From Symbiotaphrina buchneri (taxonomy: Eukaryota; Ascomycota; Symbiotaphrinales; Symbiotaphrinaceae), in contig BCIG01000017.1 of assembly GCA_001599915.1 (NCBI GenBank), positions 248,001-312,000 of the forward strand: 64,000 nt of DNA, given 5' to 3'. Positions 10,291-21,215 of the stretch are shown here, one piece after another (the first letter of the stretch is position 1; every line of letters begins with the position of its first letter). A program made the position numbers and the translations under genes. The notes beneath the pieces were generated by a model. The model made no database searches. It saw nothing but the letters and a program-made list of their open reading frames with translations, and was not told the origin of the DNA.

Positions 10291-12769
10291 TCACCCTTCT
10301 CCAAACAACCAACCAGCCTCCCTACAGTATCTGGCCTCGCCTTGCCCATTGCCAATCTCACTGGCCCAGCAGACCAGGCCAGAATCCACGATACTTCCCA
10401 ATACGCCTTCCATGGCCCCCAGTACGGCCCATCCAATGGCACCAGCAATCAATCCGACCACGTAGGCATAAAGACTACCTTTGATCCCCGAGCCTTCCAC
10501 GACGAGCATCCGCGCGGTACTGATCCATCCTCCAAATCCAAGTGCCAAGGACATAATGAATCGAGTGGCATGTAGGAGCAGTTTTGCCAGCCGGTAAGGA
10601 AGAAGTGGCGGCGTTCTCTGAGATGAGAATATGCGAGGGTGCAATGTCGTCGCCGGCGACGTGGAGGATAGAGAGGACAGGCTGCTCAGGCTTCGTGCTG
10701 CGGTCGACAGCGGCAGTGAGTGTATGGCGGCATAGGTAAGTGTGAGCGGATTCGTAAGAGCAGCCACCGACGTAGGCAGCAACGAGTAGTTGAAGACGAC
10801 AAGAAATCCCGTCAAGCGGCGAGGGAGTACCATTAACGGCAGCCGGATGAGGAGCGCAAGGAATGTCGAGAAACATGTCGTGCCGAAAAGAGTGGTCGTA
10901 GCATGGCTGAGGGCTGCTTGGACCACCTCTCGTGAGGACGGCGCAGGGACAGTATTTCGATGAAAATACCATTGAGATACAGTAGCAGCAGTGGTTGCCC
11001 GCTGGATCCCTGCGCCCACCGCAAGTGTCCACAGATACACCAGGGTGAAGAATATGCCGACCCACCAGGTACCAAAATCGATGATGAAGAGCGTCCTTCC
11101 CGTGGCGAAATGGCCACCCAGGAAGACCCGTGTGAACATACCCATCCACAACCAAGTCCATGCTATAACACCACCCAAAGTGGCAAATCCCAAAATTAGC
11201 AGTGCTGGATTCGCTGCTAAAATCCGGCATGACCATTCAAGTATTCCAATGGCTTTGCCAAGCGAATGGCGACCGCGATAAACACTATAGGTCCAGAGAA
11301 CTGCCACGATAGCGGGCACGAAAGATAGCCACCGCATCGCCTTGTCTTGAAGGCTACTACCCTGCCATGCGCCTTTGTAACTTGAGATGAACGGGTACAG
11401 AGAAAATGCAGTGAGTATAACAGGTACAGACACCAGAATAAGGCACACCAAAGTGCGGACGAAGGACCGCAACAGTGCTAGCCATAGGAGTGAGACGATT
11501 ACTGCGACAAGGGTATCGACCGCCAAAAGATGGAATGAAGCATGCAACGTGGAATAGATCGTATCACCCAAAGGATGGCCGCGATCCGGAGGAGATGTAT
11601 GCAGGTACACCAGAACGAAAGTTGCGAAGATTGAGGCGAGGCAGATGAGGTAGAGTGAGCCCCAAAAGGGGTCATGACGGGGAGGCTCTGTTGCAGCGTA
11701 CGATATCGTGGGAGGGACCTGCAGTCGTCAGATAGTGGCCAAGTTACACCTTTTCATCCACTCACACTTGAAGTGGTGGAACTCGGCGGCCGAGGCATCG
11801 TGAAAGCCACCTCTGGGTCAGTCTCATAGGGTAAGAACGGGATCCCTTTCGGGAATCGCGAGGTGGTATCGGTAGGCGGCTTCCTAAACTGCTGGAAAGC
11901 AGGCGGTTCCTCGTCTGTCCCCGCAACTAGGTCCTCAGGAGGATGCTGTGATAGAAGATTTGATCAGTAAGAGTTATCCAGATAGCCGCCAATAGCGCAC
12001 TCACTCCTTCGTCTCGATCGAGCTGCTCGACGCTCTCTCCTAGATTCGATCCAAGGCCAACATCGACCAGCCTCTCTTTGCCCTTGCTGCTTTCCGACCG
12101 TGAAGTGTCGTCGATCGTATCTTCGGTCTCCTCTTGCACAGCTCCGACGGCGGCCTTCCTCTCCCGCCCACCAAATTTCCCGCCGCGCCAGCTACTTCTG
12201 ATACCCCGAGTCTTTTCGAATCCATGTCCCTCCGCTGAGCCACCATCATCGGCACCACTTTCGGAAGCTCTGCTACCTTCTTCGTCTCCTTCTGACGATT
12301 CCTCTAAGTGGCTGGAACCGAACTGGCGACGTGATCTTTGCAGAGCATAAAAGTCAGCCACCTCCCGCTGATGTTCTTCCTCGTCATCCTCCTCTCTGAA
12401 CTCATCCGTAGCACTGTAGAAAAGGGGCGCCTGGACATTGGAAACGCGCGAAGCGAACGGGAACTGGGACATTTGTGAGGCGGTGAACTGATAAGGGTTG
12501 CCCAGCGGCGTCCGTTGAAGATAAGAGCGCGAAGGGGGTTGACGGGACATAGCGCCCTGTGGTTGATTTCGCCTCTCTAAAGGGTTCCTCGAGGGCCTCT
12601 CATCGTTCTCTGGTTGACGGAAGGAGAGGCGCGATTGGGATTGGGCCAAGAAACGCGATGCATCTACAGACCATCAGCAACAATGATCGAACGTTGACTA
12701 CCACGGCCGGCTCATGCCAAATACAGCACTGGAAAGAGGAGTCGACGGATACGTACATTCAGAAAACAT
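10291..12769 (-). CDS. Choline-transporter-like (CTL/Pns1) multi-pass membrane protein
   Basis: Four exons: 12769-12757 (13 nt, M-F-S-E plus one base), 12663-12005, 11945-11766, 11718-10291, total 759 aa. The tiny first exon is supported by the resulting N-terminus MFSEYASRFLAQSQSR and by a canonical GTACGT..TAG intron (93 nt); the intron before the last exon is only 47 nt. Residues 1-285 are hydrophilic and disordered (acidic EEDDEEEHQ, Ser-rich). From about residue 295 there are ten or so hydrophobic helices with the CTL pattern, including YSLLPTSVAALTNPLTLTYA. The family (SLC44/PF04515) is at the plasma membrane or organelles; yeast Pns1 has no clear transport role, so a choline substrate is not established. 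The N-terminal extension is longer than that of yeast Pns1. Confidence 0.88.
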
Positions 12770-13917
12770 AGTGGCACCCGCCACCGCTCCAGAGCGAGCA
12801 GCTCAAGTGATCAGGAACGAGTCACAGGTAAGAGGTAGGTACTTCGCTGGTCCGATAACGATAGCTGAAGTAGTAGGCTGACCCCAGAGAAAGCCCTCGA
12901 GAACAAGGCTGCAGCCAAAGCTCCCCGGAGCAATGAGCAGCTGATCAATGACCCAGTGAGGAGGGGAAGGATGTCGGGTTATCAGGAAGATATGGTCGTG
13001 TGTGTGGAAATGACCGTAAGGACGGACGCTCACGAGGATGTCGTAACGAGGTGTGGGTGTGAGTGGTGAATGCGGGCCACAGTGCTTAGGTACCTTTACC
13101 GTACTTTAGGTTGAGCGATAACATGCGGCCAGTGCCTGCCTAGAACCAGGCTGGCCAGCGAGCCAGCTTCAGTTACAGGGCCATAACTAAGCTTGGTGCT
13201 ACAGATGCTTTACTCCAGCCTCGTCAGGCAAGGTACGATAGGAATAAACAAAGGAAAAGGGAGAAGACCCCATGCCGAGCTTTCATCTCAAATTCTTCCT
13301 TTATAAAGTCCTTTCAGGTACGGAGCGAGGGAGCTTCAAAGACCTTAACAATCGGATTAATGGCCGTTGACCGCCAAATCCGCTTGCGGGTTGGCACATC
13401 TCGCGAGGCGGTCAGCCACCCCAGTTGTTTGCCTGCGTGGATCTGGTCAAGGGTACTTCGTACGTCACAAGTACTTCTTATGCTGCAGCCGTACCAATAC
13501 TCTTTACTTACATTTCCAAGAACGACAAGAGAAAGCAAAAAAGCATTATTATTTCTTGATCCTTCACGATCTAGGAACCACGTCTGGCGGGTATCAATGC
13601 GCAGACGATGGGCTGACCGGCGCCTTATTTGCTTTCTACTCTCTGCAGGTGGATGCTTTTCTACGGCACACACAACACAACATACGACGTATATAGGAAG
13701 GGCCTGATCGTCCAATCTTTGGATGCTTGGTGTATGACATTCGAGCAAGGCGAGAAGCTCTCAGTGCTGAACACTGACACATAAGGTCCTGTTCATCTTG
13801 CCGTCAAGGCAAAAGATTATATACCTCGCCGATCCAAGGAATACGACACCTCCCCATCTACTCTTGCTGCTCATCCACACAACATACCGTAGGGCCCACT
13901 CGAGTCGGCAATACAGC
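12770..13917. promoter_or_regulatory. Divergent intergenic region
   Basis: About 1.1 kb between the divergent CTL/Pns1-like gene and the Rab GTPase gene. It contains a GGTACC/ACCTTTACC-type motif at about 13088-13106, like several other intergenic regions here. Short open frames at 13314-13748 look like chance. No gene is supported. Confidence 0.4.
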
Positions 13918-14766
13918 ATGGCCCAATGGGACTACATCGCGAAGCTCGTCTGCCTTGGAGACAGCGGCACTGGCAAGAGCAGTGTATGGGTCCCCGTATG
14001 CATGCGTGTTTTGGGTAGAGTGTACAAGCTAAACATGTTCCTTCTGATACAGTTGACCATCCGCCTTTGCGAAGGCCGCTTCTCCCCGCACCACGACGTC
14101 ACCATCGGCGTCGAGTTTGGCAGCCGCATTGTCCCTGTGGGGCCGCCCGCCTCCAATAACCTCTCCATAAATAACCCTTCATCGCCAGGGGACGCGAATC
14201 CGGAACAGAAGCACATGAAACTATCCCTGTGGGATACCGCAGGGCAAGAGACATACAAATCTATCACCCGGTCATATTTCCGGGGCGCTTCCGGAGCGCT
14301 GTTAGTATTTGACATCACCCGCCGAAGTACCTTTGAATCGGTAGCTAGCTGGTTGCGGGATTTACGGCAAATTGCAGAGGAGGGAATCGTGGTGGTGCTA
14401 GTTGGGAATAAGACAGACCTGGCGCACCCATCGACTGTCACGCCGTCGGATACAGGCGGCCGGGAGAGTGGAGAGCAGGAAAACAGGCGAGCAGTCACGA
14501 AGGAAGAAGCAGAGGAGTGGTGTAAAGCCAACGGAGTGATGCAATACGTCGAGACAAGCGCAAAGAGCGGGGAGGGCGTGGAGAGAGCCTTCCTGGAGGT
14601 GGCTGAGAGAATATACCAGAATATAGAGGCAGGCAAGTATGATCTAAACGATCGAAGATCCGGAGTCAAAGGACCGGGGACCGGAGCTGGCCAGAAGACT
14701 GTTCGTTTGAATGACGCAGCAGCAAGAGGGAAGGCCACGGGTGGCTGGTCAGGGGGTTGCTGTTGA
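13918..14766 (+). CDS. Rab4/Ypt4-like small GTPase
   Basis: Two exons, 13918-13983 and 14053-14766, predicting 259 aa. The ATG at 13918 gives MAQWDYIAKLVCLGDSGTGK; an upstream in-frame extension is unlikely because Rab proteins start just before the first strand. Seen: P-loop GDSGTGKSS, switch I/effector HHDVTIGVEFGSR, switch II WDTAGQETYKSITRSY, NKTD base-recognition motif and ETSAKSG; the C-terminal GGCC is a double-geranylgeranylation signal. Effector-loop residues place it in the Rab2/Rab4/Rab14 branch, best fitting Rab4/Ypt4 (endosomal recycling). Odd: about 20 extra residues (PPASNNLSINNPSSPGD region) lie between the switch I strand and the DTAG strand, and another polar insertion follows NKTD (about residues 165-190). 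Both are in frame without splice signals, so they are probably real loops. Confidence 0.93.
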   Translation: MAQWDYIAKLVCLGDSGTGKSSVWVPVCMRVLGRVYKLNMFLLIQLTIRLCEGRFSPHHDVTIGVEFGSRIVPVGPPASNNLSINNPSSPGDANPEQKHMKLSLWDTAGQETYKSITRSYFRGASGALLVFDITRRSTFESVASWLRDLRQIAEEGIVVVLVGNKTDLAHPSTVTPSDTGGRESGEQENRRAVTKEEAEEWCKANGVMQYVETSAKSGEGVERAFLEVAERIYQNIEAGKYDLNDRRSGVKGPGTGAGQKTVRLNDAAARGKATGGWSGGCC

Positions 14767-15077
14767 TCCTCTGCACTATAGGCCTTGATCTGCTCTACTT
14801 TGGCATCATACATGGAGTTAACGTGTGCACCAACCGGGGGCGGAAGGTCGTCTTATCGAAAGCGTGGGTTTAAATCCTATTTTATTCAGAACCACCAGTC
14901 CGCAATCCCAGATTCGGCTTTCTCTTGTAAGATAATATTACATTACAGAAGAACTGAGGAGGAAGTCGTCATGTCGCATTGACCCCTGAACCGAGTGTCG
15001 ATCTCGGGCACAGCCTTACCATACCAGCTTTTCAGAGCGTAGCGCTGACTAGAAGCCAGCGCATCAAGTCGATTTGC
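14767..15077. other. Short convergent intergenic region
   Basis: About 310 bp between the 3' ends of the Rab GTPase gene and the mannosyltransferase gene. I see nothing in it beyond presumed 3' UTRs. Confidence 0.4.
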
Positions 15078-17583
15078 CTAATCGGTGATGCGCCAGGTAC
15101 TGAACCACTTCAAATGCCTCCATTGCGAACTCGGGCCGACCATACCGAAGCAAATCGGGCTGAAGAGGATAAACAGTCCAATCACCAGAGCATACAATAC
15201 GCTGTAAACAGCCCACTGCATCGTGCGCGAAAGAGGCCTGGTTAGGTGGTCTGTACAGAAGCCAAATGTCAAGATAGCGAAATACAAGGCCGGATAATAG
15301 TGGTGGACATATGTTACGCGGGCCATGGCGACAAATGGCAGATAATGGAGTACCCAGCCGACAACGGGATATAATCCTGAATAATGGATTTGGTCAATAT
15401 CCTGTGGTTTGAGGTCGTCATAGCCTCGCTGCCATCGGATGAGATACCAGGCAAAGAGCAGTCCGAAAATACCGAGACTGGCGGTGGACCCCCAGTATAC
15501 CAGGGGATTACCCAGCAGGAAGTACTTGACGACTAAGATCATGGTCAACGTCAATCAATGACATGAGAGGATCAGGCAGGTGGCCTACTATGGTCATCCC
15601 ATCCACACATCCTCAGGCCCACATGTAGTATCGGCCATTGCCAGAACTTTGAAGCAAGGTCATCCTGTTTATCTGGATCAGGGACCAAGGCGTTATTGGA
15701 AGTCATCATCGCCACGTTAAGGTGGAGGAAGTCCTTGAGAAAGGAAGATTTATAGGAACCCGGGTCGCCGGGAGGTACTGCCGAACTGTCAGTTTAGCGT
15801 CCATACTTCTCTACGGAATGACACGCACGTTTCTCATTCCAGTGACTCTCAACGTTCCAGTGCGTATATACATCTCTTGGATGATTTTCTTTGGTGCATG
15901 TAACCTCAATTTGCTTGAAACCCCACTGCGGAAGGTTCACGTTGCCAGCTCTGAGATAGCAGCCTAGCGTGGTGTGCTTCAGCCGGAATGACGTCGTCAA
16001 GGTACGAATCTTTGACCGATCATTGGAAGCAGCATCGCTGACCACCTCCACAGTCCAATGATCTTTGTCATCTCCGACCGTTGTATTTCCATAACAGGAG
16101 ACTTCATAGTCATTTTTTGTGACTGGAGCAGCGACAGTGTGGGAATGCAGATTCCGTCCAGTTTGCGCATGGATGAGGCGAATAACATCCTTGTCCGCTA
16201 CATACTTCAAGGAACCTTCTGGGTCAAACTCAGGCTGATAGCGGTTCGGATAGAAGAACCAGTCGTTGTTAGCATCCTTGTGGTGATAGCAAGTGACTTG
16301 CTGCTGTGTTGAGCCTTCTGGATACGTTTGCACATGTGAGTGCAATAGACCCCCGCCATACCCCATGTTCTTGATCGTAGCGCGGGAGCCATAGGCGATC
16401 TCGAGAGGGCTGTCTTTGCCGACTTCCGTACCTCTAAGGTTTGCTTGAAACAATGAACTCATCTGAGCATCTCCAGGGCCGCTGTTCTGCAGAACGAGGA
16501 AATGCAGCCAGAAAGAGAACATGTAGACAAGGGTAGGCAAGATGATCAGTCCAATGACGCGTGCCACAATGTGTTGGCCGAACTCGCTCTGGATTCTGTC
16601 AGTGCGGATCGTGACATCCCTCGTTCGCTCTAACATACTTTGGGCATTCTCCAGTCCCCAAATTTGTTCCACAAATCTTCCACCGTATAGAGACCGACTA
16701 GAGCCGTGCAGAAAAGACCAACCCACTTTACGCTGCAAACACAGCCGATTGAGATACCGGTAAGGAATAGCCAGGCCCACCACTCTGGAGAAAAGCTCTC
16801 CCTCTGCAGGCGATGGAATTTGGCCCAGCAGAGGATAGTCGTGAAAGTGAAGAAAAGAAGCATTGAATCCAGAAGGATGAACCTGCTGATTGTGGTATAA
16901 GAATTCTCGAAGAGGACCATCATAGTCACAAACCAGACGGTGGGTCTTCGGAAGTTGAGCTCACGAGCGGTGTAGTACGCGACCGGAACACAGAGCGCCC
17001 CAAAAGCGGAATTAAAGACTCTCATGAAGGTGTAGTTGACGTCCTCAGGATAAGTGTCTCCAGATTTGAACTCGAACGAGCCATTGTAGCCAGCGAGGTA
17101 ACCGGATAAACCGACGAGCATCTTTCCCAGAGGGGGATGCACATCGAAATAGAACTCACGCTTGAGGTAGTGAGAGCCGAATTTGCCAAAGCTATTGCGA
17201 GCCTCCGTCAGCGAGCACTTCCACCATAGAGACGTAACACATACTGAGCTTCATCCCAGGTGACAATGGGAGACAATCCAATCTTCCATGTCCTAGTAAA
17301 GAAAGCTATGATCGTGAATATCAGGGGAGCAATTATAAATTCGTATTCATCAAGAGTCTGGAGCAAGCTGGAAGATTTCTGAGGTTGTAAGGCATGTCAG
17401 TGTCTGGCTCATCGAACATCAGGCCGGAGTCCAATTGCTACACACCTGTTGTAGCTTCTTATCGTCAATCTCCTCTCCCAATTGGACTATAGGCTTCGGG
17501 TCCGCTGTGGCTGGGACATTTCGTCTTCGCAAATCGTGCGCGTCCGGATTAGCTCCGGTCGTGATGCCAGCAGTTGCAGCCAT
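15078..17583 (-). CDS. Protein O-mannosyltransferase, Pmt2 class
   Basis: Six exons: 17583-17446, 17378-17245, 17191-16639, 16588-15829, 15777-15589, 15532-15078, giving 742 aa. Splicing restores the family motifs TWDEAHFGKFGS (catalytic Asp-Glu in the first lumenal loop) and [16 protein letters not shown], each split by an intron. Seen: N-terminal cytosolic stretch, multiple transmembrane helices, [19 protein letters not shown], a central lumenal MIR-repeat region (about residues 320-530, [25 protein letters not shown]), and C-terminal helices with the HYYPALYFA motif. Role: transfers mannose from dolichyl-phosphate mannose to Ser/Thr of secretory proteins in the ER, working as a Pmt1-Pmt2 type heterodimer. 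The [11 protein letters not shown] sequence and overall order favour the Pmt2 subfamily over Pmt1/Pmt4. Confidence 0.95.
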
Positions 17584-18519
17584 CTCGCTCGTGGGAAGAC
17601 GGATTCAAGGCACGCTCGGAACGCTTGTGTTCGAGAAAAACAAGCGGCACTCGTCCACAAAATTTGTTGCCGCTGCAGGAGCGCAGCAGGACAGCCTCTA
17701 GGAGTGACTAAGGGGAACCACAATGGAAGAAGAGGAAATCCCGCTCCAACGAAGAACAGGCGAGGGGCAGGGTGGATGAATTAGTCTCGTCGGCGGTGAA
17801 CTGAGGGGAGGCACTCCCAGCGAGGGATCCGACAACCTCCTGTGATTGTTGCACCTGAATTGCAGAAAATGAATGAAGTCGGAAGAGAAGAATAAATATT
17901 TGACAAACGGGCTGAGCTGGGACGGGGACTGGGATAGGTAGGCAGGGGACAGAGGGAGAGTTCCGTAAAGATGCGTAGCTGGCCTTACGCCTAGCTCCTG
18001 ATTCAACGCGACTGGGGCCCAGCGCCGAGCACTAGGGCACCTTAAAGCCAGGGGGTCGCGAAACACTCGACCACGTGATCTTACACACAGATGTTCGACC
18101 GACCTCTACCATATTTACAGCGAATATGCTCTTCGATGCACAGGCGAATTTTATGACCTCAGAGAGGTATGTAGTTAGGTAAGGTAGGTACAAGTGGAGG
18201 TCCATCGAAAGCTAAGATACCTGAGCGGGTGCCTTAACGACACCATTGACCCCGTTGTCTCCATGCGGCTCGGGCGGCGGGTTGTGAAACTCGGATGGTC
18301 GAAAGGATAGAACATATATATATTTATATATAACATATATGTCGCGTTTTGTCCTCAGAAGACATCTTCTGTCCAATTCCCTGTAGTTGGAAACGCCTTC
18401 TATAAATGTCTCCTGATGCTTTTGTTGACAGCCGAGGTCGGACCTAGTGGGCGACGGCAATTGAAAGTCGTGCTGGTAGGAAAGTTGACCTTGCCGAACT
18501 GAATTAGGTGTGAACATCG
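17584..18519. promoter_or_regulatory. Intergenic region upstream of the Pmt2-like gene
   Basis: About 0.9 kb. The minus-strand sequence upstream of ATG 17583 is presumed promoter/5' UTR; the other end is the 3' flank of the sugar transporter. It contains an ATATAT-rich patch at about 18315-18342 and a GGTAAGGTAGGTA motif at about 18178-18190. No gene is supported. Confidence 0.4.
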
Positions 18520-20424
18520 TTAATCCTCAGCCTGGTCGACCCGGCGATAGCTGCCACCACCGGCAGTGCTGCTGCTGCCACCTCGGGCCCGTGCCGTCAT
18601 CCGCGAAATCCATCCACCGACTCCCTCATTGGCGTCACCATCCTGAGCATACTGTGGCTTGCCATTGTGGATCGAGATATTGGGAGGATCGATGTCCAGA
18701 CCCGGAATAGCAGAATCCTGACGTCGAATATCCAATGACGGAACGGGTGATCCGACACCGCCGACCAACGAAGCGCGCTCAGAACCAGACGGAGTGGGCA
18801 TTGCTGTGGTAGCATCGCCAAAAAGCTGATTCATGTCCTCCAACCGTACACCGGATGTCTCCGGGTATAGGAACCATACTGTGATCTTGGCCTCAGCAAA
18901 TGACCTCGACTTGTGTAAGATTTGCATTGCACTTACCGAGGATGAAACTAACTGCACAGAAGAATGCATGCAGAAGGTAGAGCCTCCATGTGATCCACTC
19001 CTGCAAAACCGGCGTCATCTCTCCAACAAGCCAGTTGAAAGCCCAGTTGGTGGCCGTGCTCAAACTGGCCCCCTTGGCCCGGATGCTGAGTGGCAAAATC
19101 TCTGGCGGGTAAAGCCAGGGGATTGGGCCCCATGAATATCCAAAAGCGGCATTGTAAATCATGACGAAGAGTACGACAAGAGTAGAAGTCAGCCGCACAT
19201 CAATAAAGATAAAGTAGGATATCGCGGATAATGACAAGACCATTGCCACTGCTCCGGAAAGAAGGATAGCCCGCCTGCCCCAGCGATCCACAAGATACCA
19301 TGGAGGGACCGTCGATAGAAGATATGTAATGCCGTTGACTCCGGTCATCAAGATTGCGTCCCGTCCAACCCAGCCAGCTGACTCGAACACCAAGGGTGCA
19401 TAGTAGGAAATAACGTTGATGCCATTGAGCTGGGCAAAAGCTTGCGCGGACATGGCGATGAAAACCCGCTTGTAGTACCGTCTAAACATGTCTGAATAGG
19501 ACCGTTCGCCCTCTTGTCTTTGGAGTAAGACGTTCATTTTTATTTCTCGGTATTCATCCCGAGCTTTTGAGTTGTGGATATCGCCGCCGCCGTATAAATT
19601 GGCAATGACCACGATACCTTCCTCGTCGTGGTCGTTGTCTAGCAACCAGCTGTGCCCTGTCAGTACTCAAGTTTCCTGCAATAAGTAGTATGGGCTTACC
19701 GTGGCGACTCGCAAATGATGAGGCTGCCAAAGCCCAACAGCGCACCCATGACGCACTGCATCAGGAGAGGCACACGCCAGGCATAGTCACTCTGGATGAA
19801 ACTGCAAAAGTAGTCTACCCACACACTCGCCGCATATCCTGAAACGTTGCCCGTGAACTCAATGCAAGCAAGTCGGCCGCGATTGTGTGGAGGCGATATC
19901 TCCGACTGATAGACTGGCACGATGGTTGACAAAGCACCCACACCGAGACCCGCAATGATACGTCCGAGTAGCATCATAGCCATGCCATTGGCAAATGTTT
20001 GCAGCATTCCGCCGATGAAAAAGACAATGGAGCCGTACATGATCGTCCTACGACGACCTATCAAGTCTCCTACTCGTCCAACCGTCAAAGATGATATGAA
20101 AGCTCCAACTTCAAGAATTGCAACCATCGTCCCCACTTGCGCTCTTGTTGGCTGATTAAATTTATCCTTAAAATAAGGGCCTCTGGTAGACGAATAGTTA
20201 GAGAACCGAATTCCTAATCCATTGGGCCGTGAAAACGTACGTGATAATGCCAGACATAACGCCTTGGTCATAACCAAATAAGAAAACTCCTAGGGACACA
20301 AACACACTTGTGAAGTACCTAGCACCATAAAATCAGCTTTCAGGTATTCACAGTGTAATCACAAGACTTACAATAGCGGCTTGCCGGTCAAGCCGTGCAT
20401 CTGAGTAGATGATCCAGGGGCCAT
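18520..20424 (-). CDS. MFS sugar transporter
   Basis: Five exons from ATG 20424: 20424-20372, 20318-20241, 20182-19700, 19649-18937, 18878-18520, giving 561 aa. All phases match. Twelve helices and standard sugar-porter signatures are visible: GYDQGVMSG (TM1), RVGDLIGRRR (loop 2-3), PVYQSEISPPHNRG, QLNGINVISYYAP (TM7), VDRWGRR (loop 8-9), WGPIPWLYPPEILP (TM10) and PETSGVRLEDM after TM12. Role: proton symport or facilitated uptake of a hexose or related sugar; the substrate cannot be read from sequence. The C-terminal tail (about 100 residues) is polar. Odd: the frame stays open far upstream of the chosen ATG (to about 20895) with no other ATG, and encodes a hydrophilic Arg/Ser/Asp-rich stretch ending RHIPRAERILAAI. 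Either a 5' exon is missing from this model or initiation is at 20424. Confidence 0.93.
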
Positions 20425-20895
20425 GATTGCCGCCAGAATTCTCTCAGCTCTTGGAATATGTCGGGGACGGGCGGACGGAATCGGTATATCCTTCTTATCG
20501 ACTCCAGTGTGGTGGACCTCGCTGTCGCCGTGTTCCAACTGGTATCTCACCCGTTTCGGGTGTCGGGCTCGTGGTTTGGCCGACCCGGCGAACGCTTCTG
20601 CGTCGAAGGATTGCTGAAGTCGTATTCGAAGGGGATCCTCCTCGTCCGCAAGCTGCTCCGCTAAGTCGCCAGTATCGCTCCAGAAAGAAAAATCAGAGCT
20701 TCCTGAATCGGGCGAGTGCCGAGAGGAGGACCGCGTGTGGTCCCGCTTCTCGTCGTCCACGGAGCTACGAGAGCCGAGCTGATGAGACGCGCGAGGGGGT
20801 GAGGATAGAGTCCGCAATGGGATATTGGCCGGCCTCCGGGAATTTGTTGGAGGAATTGTGACGGTGTTGATGGGCTGAACCGTAGCAGCCCCCTC
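20425..20895 (-). other. Open frame upstream of the sugar transporter, no ATG
   Basis: About 155 codons in frame with the transporter and free of stops, but without any ATG. Composition (charged, Ser-rich, RHPKRVRYQLEHGD) looks like a real cytosolic N-terminus rather than UTR. A possible acceptor (TTAATCCAG) ends near 20897, but I could not find a convincing upstream exon with a start codon. Confidence 0.4.
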
Positions 20896-20990
20896 CTGGA
20901 TTAAGATAGATAACAGGTGTGTCCGACTGGGTAGAGGTTGAACGTGCCTTCAGTCACCGGGAATGGATTGTCCTGAAATCGGCCGATTAG

Positions 20991-21215
20991 TTGTCCCAAA
21001 GTGCACTACCCTGGGCGCGCAGGAGAACGCGCGTGCCAATCAATGAGCGAGTCCGGTTGCTGAATCAGCTGCACGGCCTGGTGTGGAGTACGCTCAAAAT
21101 CCCGGGGAAAGAAGTGGGAGCAATTATCTATCACGCGTACGCCGAGGGAGACTATCAATTGGCAGATGATGCTGTTCTGGCACGCGACCGCGAAGTCTTT
21201 GCTTGGTTGGACAAG
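20991..21215 (+). CDS. Possible small conserved protein exon
   Basis: Unrecognised. A 75-codon open stretch bounded by a possible acceptor (GATTAG at 20985-20990) and a GTAGGT donor after 21215 encodes a charged, helix-like sequence (INERVRLLNQLHGLVWST, GAIIYHAYAEGDYQLADDAV, REVFAWLDK). A candidate last exon at about 21408-21450 (QQAAPSIPRNLRED then TGA) would close it at about 90 aa. No start codon exon is clear. It lies divergent to the sugar transporter. Evidence is composition and splice-like borders only. Confidence 0.35.

Noticed and set aside
14810-14880. tRNA-like B-box (GGGTTTAAATCCTA)
   Set aside because: No matching A-box, acceptor stem or cloverleaf could be drawn around it.
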